Source: Dyadobacter soli
GTDB taxonomy: Bacteria; Bacteroidota; Bacteroidia; Cytophagales; Spirosomataceae
Length of the DNA stretch: 64,000 nucleotides
NCBI RefSeq assembly: GCF_900101885.1
Contig: NZ_FNAN01000005.1
Location: 62,001 to 126,000, forward strand
Direction: 5' to 3'
Both the position numbers and the translations under genes were made by a program. This document shows positions 1 through 9,563 of the stretch, in pieces (the first letter of the stretch is position 1; every line of letters begins with the position of its first letter). The notes under the pieces are model-generated. The model ran no database searches, was not told the origin of the DNA, and worked only from the letters and a program-made list of their open reading frames with translations.

Positions 1-63
1 CTCACAGCACAATCGCCTGCCGAACAATTTTGATCTGACACGCTAGCCATCCAATTCAACACC

Positions 64-102
64 CAACTGCCGGGACTTCCACTTTGGAGCTTCCGGCAGT
101 TG
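64..102. terminator. Hairpin, probable terminator of an upstream gene
   Basis: A 10-bp perfect inverted repeat (CAACTGCCGG at 64-73, CCGGCAGTTG at 93-102) with a 19-base loop, followed by a short T-rich stretch. The first 46 bases may hold the end of a CDS: frames ending at TGA 31-33 or TAG 44-46 are both open from the edge, and I cannot choose between them. Confidence 0.5.
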
Positions 103-179
103 TGCGTTTGGGCCATTCGAAATCACTTTGGCACGTATCTTTATTCTAAAATGTACTGTACATCATTCCCCGGATATCC

Positions 180-890
180 ATGAACAAAACACTACTTTTC
201 TTACTCGTATTGGCGATATTCTCTTCCTGCCGGGCATTGAAAGACAGTCCCAAATACAAGCTCACCGATGGCGTCTACAAAACGAAGGACGGGGACCGGA
301 CCCGGTTGGTCTACGTCGAAAATGCAGAGGATTCGGTGCTCGTGTACCAGCTGGGCCCCGGCAAAACAGTGGTGAAGCCGGACCGTAAAAGCCTGAAACC
401 GCAGGTTTTTCCCGGTACTGCGGTCGATAAGGAAATCGCGGCAAGTAAGTATTGGAAGAACACGTTCGACCTTGATGTGCTTACCATACCATTCAAATAC
501 CGCCCCTCTACCAACTCTTTCACGCCTCAATTGAGCAATCACCTCAACGGCGCGGTGTATCTGGGTTATCGGAACGACACTTATGAATTATCCTATAAAA
601 GCAACCCGATCGGCAAAGTCAGTCAGCGGGTTACGCACCTCGGGTTTTCGGCAGGACTGGCTACGGGCGTAGGCGTAACACCCATGAATCCCTGGGTAAC
701 TGACGATAACATCAATGTGGAATACGACGGATTTATCTGGTCGAAGGCATTTTGCGTGTTGATGGCCGTCGAGAAGCTGAATTTCGGCCTGGCGCTTGGC
801 TTCGACCATTTGCTCGACGAAAACCGGAAGTACTGGATTTATCAGGGGAAGCCCTACCTCGGTTTGACCGTCGGTTTGAACCTCAACTGA
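180..890 (+). CDS. Putative lipoprotein, unknown function
   Basis: 236 residues. The first 17 residues form a hydrophobic signal ending in a lipobox (IFSSC, Cys17), so the product is probably lipidated and exported. The rest is a soluble domain with a Gly-rich, beta-type C-terminal half (LGFSAGLATGVGVTP, LNFGLALGFDHLL, PYLGLTVGLNLN) whose alternating pattern resembles small outer-membrane-associated proteins. I do not recognise the family. The ATG at 180 is supported by the signal peptide beginning directly after it. No partner gene is obvious: the next gene is convergent. Confidence 0.75.
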   Translation: MNKTLLFLLVLAIFSSCRALKDSPKYKLTDGVYKTKDGDRTRLVYVENAEDSVLVYQLGPGKTVVKPDRKSLKPQVFPGTAVDKEIAASKYWKNTFDLDVLTIPFKYRPSTNSFTPQLSNHLNGAVYLGYRNDTYELSYKSNPIGKVSQRVTHLGFSAGLATGVGVTPMNPWVTDDNINVEYDGFIWSKAFCVLMAVEKLNFGLALGFDHLLDENRKYWIYQGKPYLGLTVGLNLN

Positions 891-922
891 TGGGCGCCGG
901 AGCCGTGATGCGTTATCCGCAA

Positions 923-1594
923 TTACTTACCCGTTTCCATATGCGCCGCATCCACGGGTTTGGATTCGGGGGAGCCTTTTTGTCTTAAGAAAATAGAAAG
1001 GATCACGATCGAAGCCACGGACAAAAATTCGCTTTGCCAGTTCTGAAATGTTTCGAACCAGAACTCGGGCTCCGCCAGAAATTCAGCCAGACTTTCCTGT
1101 GGCTTGCCGTGAAGCATTTGCTGATCATTGAAATCCGTGAAACTGCCGTAGAGGTGACCCACCCAGCTAACCAGGAACAGGAGTATAAATGCAATAGAAA
1201 GCGAATGCGCGTATAGCCGAAGCCGCCACCCGCCCCGCTTCACCGGCCCGGGCGCATCTTCTTTGCGGGGATCCGGTTCGCGGTCTACTTCTTCCTGCTT
1301 GACGAGGTCTTTTGATTCCGCCGAGCCGATCTGCCGCAGCGAAATCGTCAATACCACGTACATCGCCATTTGCAGGAATTCGCTTTGAAAGTTTTCAAAT
1401 GTTGCCGAGAAAAAATGGCCGCTGGTAAGGTACTGGCCAAGTGAAAGTGCTGTGCCGCCCAGCTCTTCCAGTTCCTGGTTGTGTTGCTTCCAGCCAAACA
1501 ATGCCTGGGCTACTAATGCAACAAAAAATAGGGATACGAAGACGACCGACAGGCCGTTGCGGTACAAAAAGCGATCGGTTTTGTTTGTGGACAT
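923..1594 (-). CDS. DUF6766-like four-helix membrane protein
   Basis: 223 residues from the ATG at 1594; a longer frame to 1639 exists but adds an unlikely N-terminus. The protein has an internal duplication. Each half has a hydrophobic helix (VVFVSLFFVALVAQALFGW; LSIAFILLFLVSWVGHLYGS), a polar stretch with an F-x-N-x-Q-S-E-F-L signature (FENFQSEFLQMAMYVVLT; FQNWQSEFLSVASIVILS) and a second helix ending in LRQ(I/K)GS(A/P)ESK. The repeated signature is typical of the uncharacterised DUF6766 family. The role is unknown. Convergent with the upstream lipoprotein gene. Confidence 0.7.
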   Translation of the reverse strand: MSTNKTDRFLYRNGLSVVFVSLFFVALVAQALFGWKQHNQELEELGGTALSLGQYLTSGHFFSATFENFQSEFLQMAMYVVLTISLRQIGSAESKDLVKQEEVDREPDPRKEDAPGPVKRGGWRLRLYAHSLSIAFILLFLVSWVGHLYGSFTDFNDQQMLHGKPQESLAEFLAEPEFWFETFQNWQSEFLSVASIVILSIFLRQKGSPESKPVDAAHMETGK

Positions 1595-1780
1595 GGCTGT
1601 TTTTGGATTTGAAACAGACAATGCAATTGCCAAAACCATGCCACCGGATAACCGTATTATCAGATGATTAACCGCTGCATAATAAGAAAATTGTAGTAGT
1701 AATTAGGCCAACTATATTCGGCGAATTGTTGCTTCTATTTTTTCGAACTGGTTAACAACTATTTGTATCGAACATTGCCA

Positions 1781-4700
1781 ATGAAAAATCATTACAAATT
1801 CCTCATCGTTTCTCTATTAGCGTTTGGTCTTTTGTTTTACAAAAAGATTGATAAAACGCTTCCGGTTATTAATTCCGCCGCTCCAAAGACGCAGGCAAAA
1901 TCGACTGCCGACGACGCGCCATTGATACCCGATAGTACCTTATCGGGTATCAGGCAGGTGATTACCAGCCACGAGTACCATGTTAGTTATGACAAAAAAG
2001 CTGGTGTCCTTCAAAGCCCTAACCGGAAACAGAATTTGCGCGCTATGTACGCACCCGGCGCATTGACACTCCAAAAACGTGTAGATTCCACGCATTCGGA
2101 TTTTAAATTGAAACTCCTCAATCAAGGGGTTTTCGCAGACGGTGAATTGCTTTATGCGGTCTCGCAGGAGAGCAAGGTAAACAGTTCCGAAAATAAAGTA
2201 GTGATCAACCATGGTCGCTTTTCGGAAGAGTTTATCAATAACGAAGACGGAGTTCGCCAGAATTTTATCATTGAAAGCGCACCTGCCGGAGTGAAATCAT
2301 TAGCTGTAAAGCTGACGGTGTCGGGCGCGGAGGTTTTGGATAAAGGAAAAAACGAACTTCGCTTTATAACCAAAGTTATTAATGGCAGCAGCGAAGAACT
2401 CGTTTACAACGGACTGAAATGCTGGGACGCCAACGGGCAGATCCTGGACGCCACATTGGCTTTTGCAGACAATCAGATCGAGATCACAACCGACGTTGCA
2501 AATGCCGCATTTCCCGTCACGATTGACCCCATTGTGGGTGGCGGTCCGGCTGTTGCGGACAAAAGACTTGAAATTCACCAGAACCTTGCATGGCTCGGTT
2601 ACTCGGTATCGAGTGCGGGTGATGTAAACGGCGACGGATACAGCGATGTGATCATCGGTGCGCCCAAATATGACCTCGGGCAGGCCGACGAAGGTGCTGC
2701 ATTTGTATTTCCCGGAACAGATGGCGGGCTAAGCCTCGCCGCTGTCACGCTGCAAAGCAACCAGGCCAACGCGCAGGCAGGTACGTCGGTATCGAGCGCC
2801 GGTGATGTCAATAAGGACGGATATAGCGATGTACTCGTGGGTGCTCCTTTTTACGATTCCGGACAAAACGACGAAGGCGTGGCATTTTTGTATCTGGGTA
2901 GCGCGGCCGGTATCAATACGAACCCCGCCAAAACACTGCAGATCAATCAAACCACTGCGGGTTTTGGTATTTCGGTAGCGATGGCCGGTGATGTGAACGG
3001 CGATGGACATAGCGACATCCTCGTGGGCGCGCATCAGTACGACAACGGGGAGAACAATGAGGGGGCGGCTTTCCTTTATTACGGCAATGCAACCGATGTG
3101 AACGTAGCCCCGGTGACGCTCGAATCGAACAAGGCCAATTCGATGATGGGCTATGCGGTGTCGTCCGCCGGGGATATCAATGCCGATGGTTACAGCGATG
3201 TGCTTGTAGGGGCGAGGTTGTACAGCAATGGCGAACTTTACGAGGGAGCCGTTTTCGTATATAAAGGAAGTGTAGCCGGGATCGTTACAGCCAATCCGTT
3301 CAAGGTGGAGAGCAACCAGGCGGATGCACGCCTGGGGCATTCTGTCGCTACGGTAGGGGATGTCAACGGTGATGGATTTGCCGACGTGCTCCTGGGCGCA
3401 TATCAGTACAAACAGAGCCAGACGCACGAAGGGGCGGCTTTCCTGTATTTCGGCTCTACTAATGGAGAGCCCATAGGCGATAAGCGGATGTTTCTGGGGT
3501 ATCAGAAAGAGGGCCAGTTTGGATGGGCTGTGGCAGGTGCGGGCGATGTAAACGGCGACGGTTATGCCGATTTTATGGTTGGCGCACGGTACTACCAGGT
3601 AACCCAGCCCAATGAAGGCGCCGTTTTTCTCTACTATGGAAACCATACCAAGAATTTCCCGATCAGGAATGCGGTGTTTACGGGCGACCAGGGTGATGCC
3701 TGGCTGGGCAGCGCAGTCGCTTCCGCCGGTGACGTCAATGGTGATGGATACAGTGATATCGTCATAGGTGCTTATGCTTACAACAATGGGCAAACCGACG
3801 AAGGTACCGCGCTGATCTTCCATGGCGGCGGTCTCACCGGGCACACTACCGCGAAAAACGCAGTTCCGGACTCTGTGAGTGGCCGGCGGATGGGATCGGC
3901 GGTGGCTAATGCCGGCGATATCAACGCCGACGGTTTCGACGACATTATCGTCACTGCGCCGGGAATCGATCAGTTTACTTCCGGCCGTACCTGCATTGTT
4001 TACGGATCTGCCGAGGGCATCAGGCCTCCGTGGTACAATATGCCGCAAAAATTGGTAACCATTCCATTCGGACGGTCGGTAGCTGCGGCGGGGGATGTGA
4101 ATGGTGATGGTTATGCCGATGTTGTGATAGGAAATCCAAGTCCTACCAATGCACTCAACGGTGGCGAGGTAAGGGTTTATTTCGGTGCCGCGGCGGGCAT
4201 AGATACTATTAATTTTCAGGTTATGAAGGAGCCGCTGGGAGGCACGATGTACGGAATCGCCGTGGGCGGTGCGGGTGACCTTAATGGCGATAACTACGCG
4301 GATGTGGTGGTTGGTGCTACAAAATACAAGGTGGGGAATGAGATACGCGGTGCCGCTTACGTTTACTACGGTTCGGGAACCGGATTGGGTGTGGTACCCA
4401 AAATCCTGCCGGGGAAACACAACAATGCAAGCATGGGAGCGTCCGTTTCCGGCTTGGGCGATACCAATGGCGACGGTTTCGGCGACTTGATCGTGGGGGC
4501 GCCGACAGCAAACACCATTGCCACTCAGGGTGGATCTGCGTGGATCTATTACGGCTCTTTGACCGGCGTGGAAAACTCGAACACCTATTTCAAAAATGAT
4601 AATGCTTACGTCCATTTCGGAACGTCGGTAGCGGCAGCGGGCGATGTAAACGGGGATGGGTTCAACGATGCGGTAATTGGTCTGCCGGGACATGGATTGT

Positions 4701-5839
4701 CGAAACAAGGCTCGGTAGCGGTATATCTAGGCGCATCGGGCGGATTTACGGAAGCGAATAAGCGTTTTTACCCTGGTAATTGGGCAAATGCCGCATTCGG
4801 TATTTCCGTGGCAAGCGCCGGGGATGTAAATGGCGACGGTTACAGCGACATTATCGCGGGCGAGAACAAACTGTCCCATCAGGCAGCGCAAAGGGGCGGT
4901 TTTACAGTGATTCCCGGCGTAAGGCACGGTGGCACAGTTCCTGCCAACTGGGAAGAAATGGGCAGCGCCACGCTCGATCAGATGGGAACGTCGGTATCAG
5001 GAGGTGGTGATGTCAACGGCGATGGTTTTTCGGATATCATCGTGGGCATCCCGGGGCGCGACGGCATTAATTCGGATGTTGGCGGCGTACAGATTTTCGA
5101 TGGCGGCGCGGAATACCAGGATCCGATATGGTTCAACGTTGTGCAAGGCAAACCGGGCAGACTGAAATTGTACAATACAGATTTGATTGCTCCTTACGCG
5201 CCGAGTGCAGTTCAACCCAATTTCGGTATCGGCCTTAAAAGCCGGTCGTTCCTTGGTCGTAACAAAGGCAAGCTGGTGTGGGAAACCAAAGGCAAAGGGC
5301 AACCCTTTTCCAGCAGCCCCAACAGGCCGATCAGCAACAGCGTGGCATCTACGGGCTCGCAGGCGGCCTTTATAGATCTTACCGCGGGCGGAACAGAGCT
5401 GAAAAGCCAGGTGTTGAAGCTAATGCCCGAAACGAAGGTAAGGGCACGCGTCAGATTCGATCCCGCGCTTGCATTAACAGGGCAAATGTATGGCCCGTGG
5501 CGTTATGTGCAGGTGTACGTTGCAGGGAAGAGCGTATCGCCGCCGCCTGCCGAGGAAACCGAATCCAACCTGCGCTTACAGGCGGAATTTGAAGAGAATG
5601 AAGAAGAACTCGTCTCCATATTCCCGAACCCGGCCAGCGAAAAGCTTTTCATCCGTTCGAATGCCGTAAATGCGGTAAAAAGTCTGAAACTGATCTCGGC
5701 AAGCGGAGCGGTGGTTTACCAGGCCGGTCATGCGCAAAGCGAGATCGATCTGAAAGGCATGGCGCCGGGAATGTACATTCTCGTGTCCAAACACGCCGAT
5801 GGTTCCCAATTGTCCCACAAAGTGATGGTTAAAAAGTGA
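1781..5839 (+). CDS. Giant secreted FG-GAP repeat protein with T9SS C-terminal domain
   Basis: 1352 residues from the ATG at 1781; an in-frame TTG lies 18 bases upstream. A hydrophobic N-terminal segment (FLIVSLLAFGLLFY) serves as signal peptide. After a beta-rich N-terminal region of about 250 residues come 14 FG-GAP/integrin-type repeats, each with a calcium-loop motif of the form A-G-D-V-N-G-D-G-Y-S-D followed by (I/V)(I/V)(I/V)GAP, spaced about 60 residues apart. This predicts two seven-bladed propellers. The C-terminal 75 residues (SIFPNPASEKLFIR ... GMYILV ... KVMVKK) match a type A sorting domain for type IX secretion, so the protein is probably exported and anchored at or released from the cell surface. 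Two repeats carry DINADG and one DTNGDG, so the calcium loops vary. The ligand is unknown. Confidence 0.9.
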   Translation: MKNHYKFLIVSLLAFGLLFYKKIDKTLPVINSAAPKTQAKSTADDAPLIPDSTLSGIRQVITSHEYHVSYDKKAGVLQSPNRKQNLRAMYAPGALTLQKRVDSTHSDFKLKLLNQGVFADGELLYAVSQESKVNSSENKVVINHGRFSEEFINNEDGVRQNFIIESAPAGVKSLAVKLTVSGAEVLDKGKNELRFITKVINGSSEELVYNGLKCWDANGQILDATLAFADNQIEITTDVANAAFPVTIDPIVGGGPAVADKRLEIHQNLAWLGYSVSSAGDVNGDGYSDVIIGAPKYDLGQADEGAAFVFPGTDGGLSLAAVTLQSNQANAQAGTSVSSAGDVNKDGYSDVLVGAPFYDSGQNDEGVAFLYLGSAAGINTNPAKTLQINQTTAGFGISVAMAGDVNGDGHSDILVGAHQYDNGENNEGAAFLYYGNATDVNVAPVTLESNKANSMMGYAVSSAGDINADGYSDVLVGARLYSNGELYEGAVFVYKGSVAGIVTANPFKVESNQADARLGHSVATVGDVNGDGFADVLLGAYQYKQSQTHEGAAFLYFGSTNGEPIGDKRMFLGYQKEGQFGWAVAGAGDVNGDGYADFMVGARYYQVTQPNEGAVFLYYGNHTKNFPIRNAVFTGDQGDAWLGSAVASAGDVNGDGYSDIVIGAYAYNNGQTDEGTALIFHGGGLTGHTTAKNAVPDSVSGRRMGSAVANAGDINADGFDDIIVTAPGIDQFTSGRTCIVYGSAEGIRPPWYNMPQKLVTIPFGRSVAAAGDVNGDGYADVVIGNPSPTNALNGGEVRVYFGAAAGIDTINFQVMKEPLGGTMYGIAVGGAGDLNGDNYADVVVGATKYKVGNEIRGAAYVYYGSGTGLGVVPKILPGKHNNASMGASVSGLGDTNGDGFGDLIVGAPTANTIATQGGSAWIYYGSLTGVENSNTYFKNDNAYVHFGTSVAAAGDVNGDGFNDAVIGLPGHGLSKQGSVAVYLGASGGFTEANKRFYPGNWANAAFGISVASAGDVNGDGYSDIIAGENKLSHQAAQRGGFTVIPGVRHGGTVPANWEEMGSATLDQMGTSVSGGGDVNGDGFSDIIVGIPGRDGINSDVGGVQIFDGGAEYQDPIWFNVVQGKPGRLKLYNTDLIAPYAPSAVQPNFGIGLKSRSFLGRNKGKLVWETKGKGQPFSSSPNRPISNSVASTGSQAAFIDLTAGGTELKSQVLKLMPETKVRARVRFDPALALTGQMYGPWRYVQVYVAGKSVSPPPAEETESNLRLQAEFEENEEELVSIFPNPASEKLFIRSNAVNAVKSLKLISASGAVVYQAGHAQSEIDLKGMAPGMYILVSKHADGSQLSHKVMVKK

Positions 5840-5870
5840 CGGAACTGTTTTAGGTATGTAAATTTGTAAA

Positions 5871-5894
5871 CGCGCCGGGGCCATTCCCGGCGCG
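5871..5894 (+). terminator. Hairpin terminator after the FG-GAP gene
   Basis: CGCGCCGGG (5871-5879) pairs with CCCGGCGCG (5886-5894) around a 6-base loop and is followed by TTTATA. A TAAATTTG match to the Bacteroidota -7 box (5859-5866) lies just before it, so part of this hairpin could also be leader of the AraC gene. Confidence 0.7.
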
Positions 5895-5925
5895 TTTATA
5901 TAACTGGTGTTTATACCCGATCCCC

Positions 5926-6747
5926 ATGGCACAGCATACTGATTTCCCTTTGCACGAACTACCGCCTTCCCGCTTTATGGCGTCGGACAGCGGCCTGGCA
6001 TTGGGTGATCACGCGCCGAGCCACCGCATCAGTTTTTTCGCTATCGTATGGTTTTCAGAAACCGGCGGTACCCATCACATCGATTTCGAGTCGTTCCCGG
6101 TGAGGGCCAATGAAGTGTTCCTGCTCGCGCCCAACCAGGTACATTCGATCCCTGCGCCCACGCTTCCGCCCGCACGCACGATCGTGTTCGCGCACGATAT
6201 TTTTGACCGTATCGACGAGCCGCATTTGCGCCAGCTCTTCCTGCCGTTCGAAAATATAGCTTTTTCCATTCCGGATGCCATGCAGGCTCCGCTGACGCAC
6301 CTTTTCGATCTCATTCTACTTGAATGCAACGGCTTGGCGGATATTGCCCTGCTTTTGAAATACACCACTGCATTTTTAACACATCTTTACCGTTTCGGAA
6401 AGCACAATCCCCAGGTGTCCGGTGCGGAAGACCACCGGCTCGTGAAGTTGTTTCACCTGATGCAAATGCATTACCGGCAGGAGAAATCGGCGGCATTCTA
6501 CGCCCGGGAGATCGGTCTTACAGCCAAGCGGGTGAATGAGTTGCTGCGCGAAAAAATGGGTACGACGGTCAGTAAGCTGCTCTATCGCCTCATGCTCATC
6601 GAGGCCAAGCGGGAGTTATACCACCGGCAGCATTCTGTTAAGGAAATCGCCTACGGGCTCGGGTTCAGCGACCAATCCTACTTTGCCCGTTTTTTCAAAA
6701 AACAAACCGGGCTTACGCCCGAGGAATTCCGGGGCGGTGCTCGCTAG
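5926..6747 (+). CDS. AraC family transcriptional regulator
   Basis: 273 residues. The N-terminal 150 residues resemble an AraC-type cupin sensor domain (HHIDFESFPVRANEVFLLAPNQVHSI). The C-terminal 100 residues hold two helix-turn-helix motifs, with the family signature IAYGLGFSDQSYFARFFKK followed by QTGLTPEEFR. It is a DNA-binding regulator; effector and targets are not evident. It lies alone between terminators and may act on a distant gene. Length is normal for the family. Confidence 0.88.
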   Translation: MAQHTDFPLHELPPSRFMASDSGLALGDHAPSHRISFFAIVWFSETGGTHHIDFESFPVRANEVFLLAPNQVHSIPAPTLPPARTIVFAHDIFDRIDEPHLRQLFLPFENIAFSIPDAMQAPLTHLFDLILLECNGLADIALLLKYTTAFLTHLYRFGKHNPQVSGAEDHRLVKLFHLMQMHYRQEKSAAFYAREIGLTAKRVNELLREKMGTTVSKLLYRLMLIEAKRELYHRQHSVKEIAYGLGFSDQSYFARFFKKQTGLTPEEFRGGAR

Positions 6748-6943
6748 TCGTCGTTCGGTAATAGTAGGAATGTTCAGATTGTCCTAACCTTCGGACAGAT
6801 CGTGCGGACCATTCAGCCTCGTTTTCAGGATATTTGCATTATCATTTTTGCGCAAGCAAAACACAGGTGATGGGCCTGTTATTGATTTGTATGAAGTGGC
6901 TTTGCGGCCTTCTGTTTCGAATAGTGTTTTCGTGTGTTTTGGC

Positions 6944-6978
6944 AAAAGTGGCTGCTCTTTCATGGCAGCCACTTTTTT
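6944..6978 (+). terminator. Strong intrinsic terminator in a 324-bp gap
   Basis: GTGGCTGC (6948-6955) pairs with GCAGCCAC (6965-6972); the stem extends through AAAA/TTTT and is followed by TTTTTTG. It lies about 200 bases after the AraC stop and 95 bases before the GNAT gene. It could end the AraC transcript or a small RNA encoded in 6830-6943. No convincing short CDS was seen there. Confidence 0.8.
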
Positions 6979-7071
6979 GTTTTTATTCAGCGGCTGTAAC
7001 AAAGACGGCGTCACGGCTGTTCGCTAATCATATTGGCTGGCATAACTCAGCCGGTGCATTGACCATTTAAA

Positions 7072-7749
7072 ATGAAACAAATCCTCGATAACCCGGCCTG
7101 GCATGCGCTTCGTACGCACAATCGTGCGCTAGGGCATGTGCATGAAAGCTCGGCGTATTTTCTTCCGGAAGTCTCGCCCTTTGCAGCCGTGGAAGGCCCG
7201 GCACTGGACGGCCTGCCGGCATTGCATGAAGCGATCCCCTTCGATCATAACGTCATATTTGTCAGTAATGAAAACGTGGAGGTTCCTGCTCCCTGGCAGG
7301 TACTGGCAGCGGTACCTGGCTATCAAATGCTTTATAATGGCCCGGCTAACCCTGTATCCGACGGCCCGGTCACCATTCCGCTCACCACGGAGCATGTGCC
7401 GGAAATGCTGGCATTAACTAGCCTCACCGCTCCCGGTCCGTTTTCGATCGGGACGATTCGTTTCGGGCATTATGAAGGCATTTTCGACAATGCCAGGCTC
7501 GTGGCGATGGCCGGCCAGCGAATGCATCCCGAAGGTTACGCGGAGATCAGCGCGGTTTGCACGCATCCCGACCACCTGGGAAAAGGTTATGCGCGGCATT
7601 TGCTCCTACGCCAGGTAAACCGCATTCAGCAGGCCGGAGAGCAGCCTTTCCTGCACGTGCGTGCCGATAATGCGCGTGCGATAGGTGTGTACGAGTCGCT
7701 CGGGTTTGTGATCCGCACGCAGATTTTCTATTATGTATTAAAACGATGA
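7072..7749 (+). CDS. GNAT family N-acetyltransferase
   Basis: 225 residues. The C-terminal half has the acetyl-CoA binding signature of GNAT enzymes: a strand (AEISAVCTHPDH) followed by GKGYARHLLLRQV, then the FLHVRADNARAIGVYESLGF motif typical of the FR47-like subgroup. The N-terminal half is a divergent domain of about 110 residues, as in FR47-like members. The acceptor substrate cannot be inferred. It is monocistronic as far as can be seen: a terminator lies upstream and a promoter for the next gene downstream. Confidence 0.87.
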   Translation: MKQILDNPAWHALRTHNRALGHVHESSAYFLPEVSPFAAVEGPALDGLPALHEAIPFDHNVIFVSNENVEVPAPWQVLAAVPGYQMLYNGPANPVSDGPVTIPLTTEHVPEMLALTSLTAPGPFSIGTIRFGHYEGIFDNARLVAMAGQRMHPEGYAEISAVCTHPDHLGKGYARHLLLRQVNRIQQAGEQPFLHVRADNARAIGVYESLGFVIRTQIFYYVLKR

Positions 7750-7806
7750 GCTTTTTAACAAAGCAACTCTGAGCTTTTCAGCAAAGTCGGGCCGCCGACA
7801 GCCCGG

Positions 7807-7814
7807 TACTTTTG
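7807..7814 (+). promoter_or_regulatory. Bacteroidota -7 promoter element (TACTTTTG)
   Basis: TACTTTTG matches TAnnTTTG and lies 25 bases before the ATG of the SDR gene. No clear -33 TTTG was found at the usual spacing. Confidence 0.5.
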
Positions 7815-7839
7815 TATTGTACTTAAAAACACAAAGACA

Positions 7840-8727
7840 ATGACAAAAGTATGGTTTATTACAGGTAGCTCCCGCGGATTGGGACGTAACCTAACAGAAG
7901 CAGTTTTGAAAAGTGGAGATAAAGTAGTTGCTACCGCACGGAATACCGCGCAATTGGATGACCTGGTAGCACAATATGGCGATCAGATTTACCCCGTATC
8001 GCTGGATGTGACCAACTACGAGCAGGTTTACCACGTGGTAGCCGACGCCGTTGCGCATTTCGGGCGCATCGATGTGCTGGTCAACAATGCAGGTTTTGGT
8101 ATTATCGGTGCGGCCGAAGCCTATACCGACGAGCAGGTACGCAGCCAGTTGGAAACAAACCTTTACGCGCCGATCGAGGTTACCCGCGCCGTGCTGCCTT
8201 ATATGCGCAAGCAGGGAAGCGGCCGTATTTTGCAGATCAGTTCCATCGGCGGCCGTGTCGGTAATGCCGGACTTACGATGTACCAGGCGGCCAAATTCGG
8301 TCTGGGCGGCTTTGCCGAGGCATTATCCAAAGAAGTTGCGCCGCTGGGCATTCATGTAACCAGCGTGGAGCCGGGTGGCTTCCGTACCGACTGGGCCGGC
8401 GCTTCAATGACCTATGCCCGTGAGATCGAGGGTTATGAAATGGTGAATCAGCGCACCGATTATTTCAAATCCGGCAAATTCGTGCCCGTAGGCGATCCTG
8501 AAAGGGCCGCGCAAGTGATGGTGGCATTGGCTGAACATCCTGCGCCGCCGGTTCACCTGGTGCTCGGAAGCGAGGCAATCGGCTTATTGAAACTTGCCGA
8601 CGAGGCCCGGAAGGCAGAAATGGAAGAATGGGAGCCCATAAGCCTTTCAACCGACCACCACGAATCGGAGGATTTTCTCGAAACGTCGATGGGCAAGTGG
8701 TACACCGGCACCAAAAAGGACGCGTAA
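7840..8727 (+). CDS. SDR family NAD(P)-dependent oxidoreductase
   Basis: 295 residues, a classical short-chain dehydrogenase. The Rossmann motif is TGSSRGLG at the N-terminus, followed by NNAGFG, a catalytic Ser in ISSIGG, and the catalytic pair in YQAAK. PGGFRTDW follows, typical of SDRs that reduce ketones or oxidise alcohols. The substrate is unknown. The AraC gene 15 bases downstream on the same strand probably regulates it, a common arrangement for such SDRs in Bacteroidota. Confidence 0.92.
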   Translation: MTKVWFITGSSRGLGRNLTEAVLKSGDKVVATARNTAQLDDLVAQYGDQIYPVSLDVTNYEQVYHVVADAVAHFGRIDVLVNNAGFGIIGAAEAYTDEQVRSQLETNLYAPIEVTRAVLPYMRKQGSGRILQISSIGGRVGNAGLTMYQAAKFGLGGFAEALSKEVAPLGIHVTSVEPGGFRTDWAGASMTYAREIEGYEMVNQRTDYFKSGKFVPVGDPERAAQVMVALAEHPAPPVHLVLGSEAIGLLKLADEARKAEMEEWEPISLSTDHHESEDFLETSMGKWYTGTKKDA

Positions 8728-8742
8728 TCCCTAACTTTGTTC

Positions 8743-9561
8743 ATGGCCGATCCGAAATCCATTAAACCTGCATCCCCCATCGCGTATTCCTGCTATTTCA
8801 CGCGGAACCGCGAGGGGGAGCAGTTTGCACCCGAGCACGTGTTCAGTTACCAGATTTCCGGGACTCTCACGATCAACAACGGGGATAAAGAGCATGTTTT
8901 CAAGGAGGGCGATTACCGGTTTATCCGTCGCAACCAGCTGATCAAATTCATCAAGCAACCGCCTGCGGACGGGGTTTTTAAATCCATTTCCGTATACCTG
9001 GACCAGGAAACGCTGCGAAGTTTTGCGATGGAGCATGGTTACCAGGCCGATCACGACCGGAGCCAGGATGCCGGGTCGATCATCGCGCTGAAAGGCGGAA
9101 GCCTTGTGAAGGGTTTCATGGATTCGCTGATGCCTTACAGCGAGGACGACCAGCTGATCGACGCGGATTTACAGGCATTAAAGGTGCGAGAAGCCATTAT
9201 GATCCTGCTGCGCTCGTCGCCGGTGATGAAAGATATTTTGTTCGATTTCAGCGAACCGGGCAAGATTGATCTGGAAGCATTTATGCACAAAAACTTTCAT
9301 TTCAATGTGCAAATGAGCCGTTTCGCTTACTTGACGGGCCGGAGCCTGGCCACCTTCAAACGCGATTTTGAACACATTTTCCATACTTCGCCCAGTCGCT
9401 GGTTACAACAGCGCCGGTTGCAGGAAGCACATTATCTGATTAAAGAAAAAGGCCGCGCAGCCTCCGACGTATACCTCGAAATCGGTTTCGAAGACCTCTC
9501 TCACTTTTCTTTTGCATTTAAAAAAGCATTCGGCATACCGCCATCACGGTTGGCTGGTTGA
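8743..9561 (+). CDS. AraC family transcriptional regulator (after SDR)
   Basis: 272 residues from the ATG at 8743; an in-frame TTG at 8737 is less likely. The N-terminal region is a cupin-like sensor with a 'FKEGDYRFIRRNQ' loop. The C-terminus has the AraC HTH pair, ending in IGFEDLSHFSFAFKKAFG and IPPSRL. A perfect TAACTTTG -7 element (8732-8739) ends three bases before the ATG, so if used it would give an almost leaderless transcript. Otherwise it is co-transcribed with the SDR gene. Confidence 0.87.
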   Translation: MADPKSIKPASPIAYSCYFTRNREGEQFAPEHVFSYQISGTLTINNGDKEHVFKEGDYRFIRRNQLIKFIKQPPADGVFKSISVYLDQETLRSFAMEHGYQADHDRSQDAGSIIALKGGSLVKGFMDSLMPYSEDDQLIDADLQALKVREAIMILLRSSPVMKDILFDFSEPGKIDLEAFMHKNFHFNVQMSRFAYLTGRSLATFKRDFEHIFHTSPSRWLQQRRLQEAHYLIKEKGRAASDVYLEIGFEDLSHFSFAFKKAFGIPPSRLAG

Positions 9562-9563
9562 AG

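Noticed and set aside
2729-4708. A 659-codon minus-strand open frame inside the FG-GAP gene
   Set aside because: It is the antisense shadow of the repeats; its periodic composition follows the FG-GAP codons and it shows no domain.
5859-5866. TAAATTTG as promoter of the first AraC gene
   Set aside because: No -33 element, and a terminator hairpin would directly follow the transcription start.
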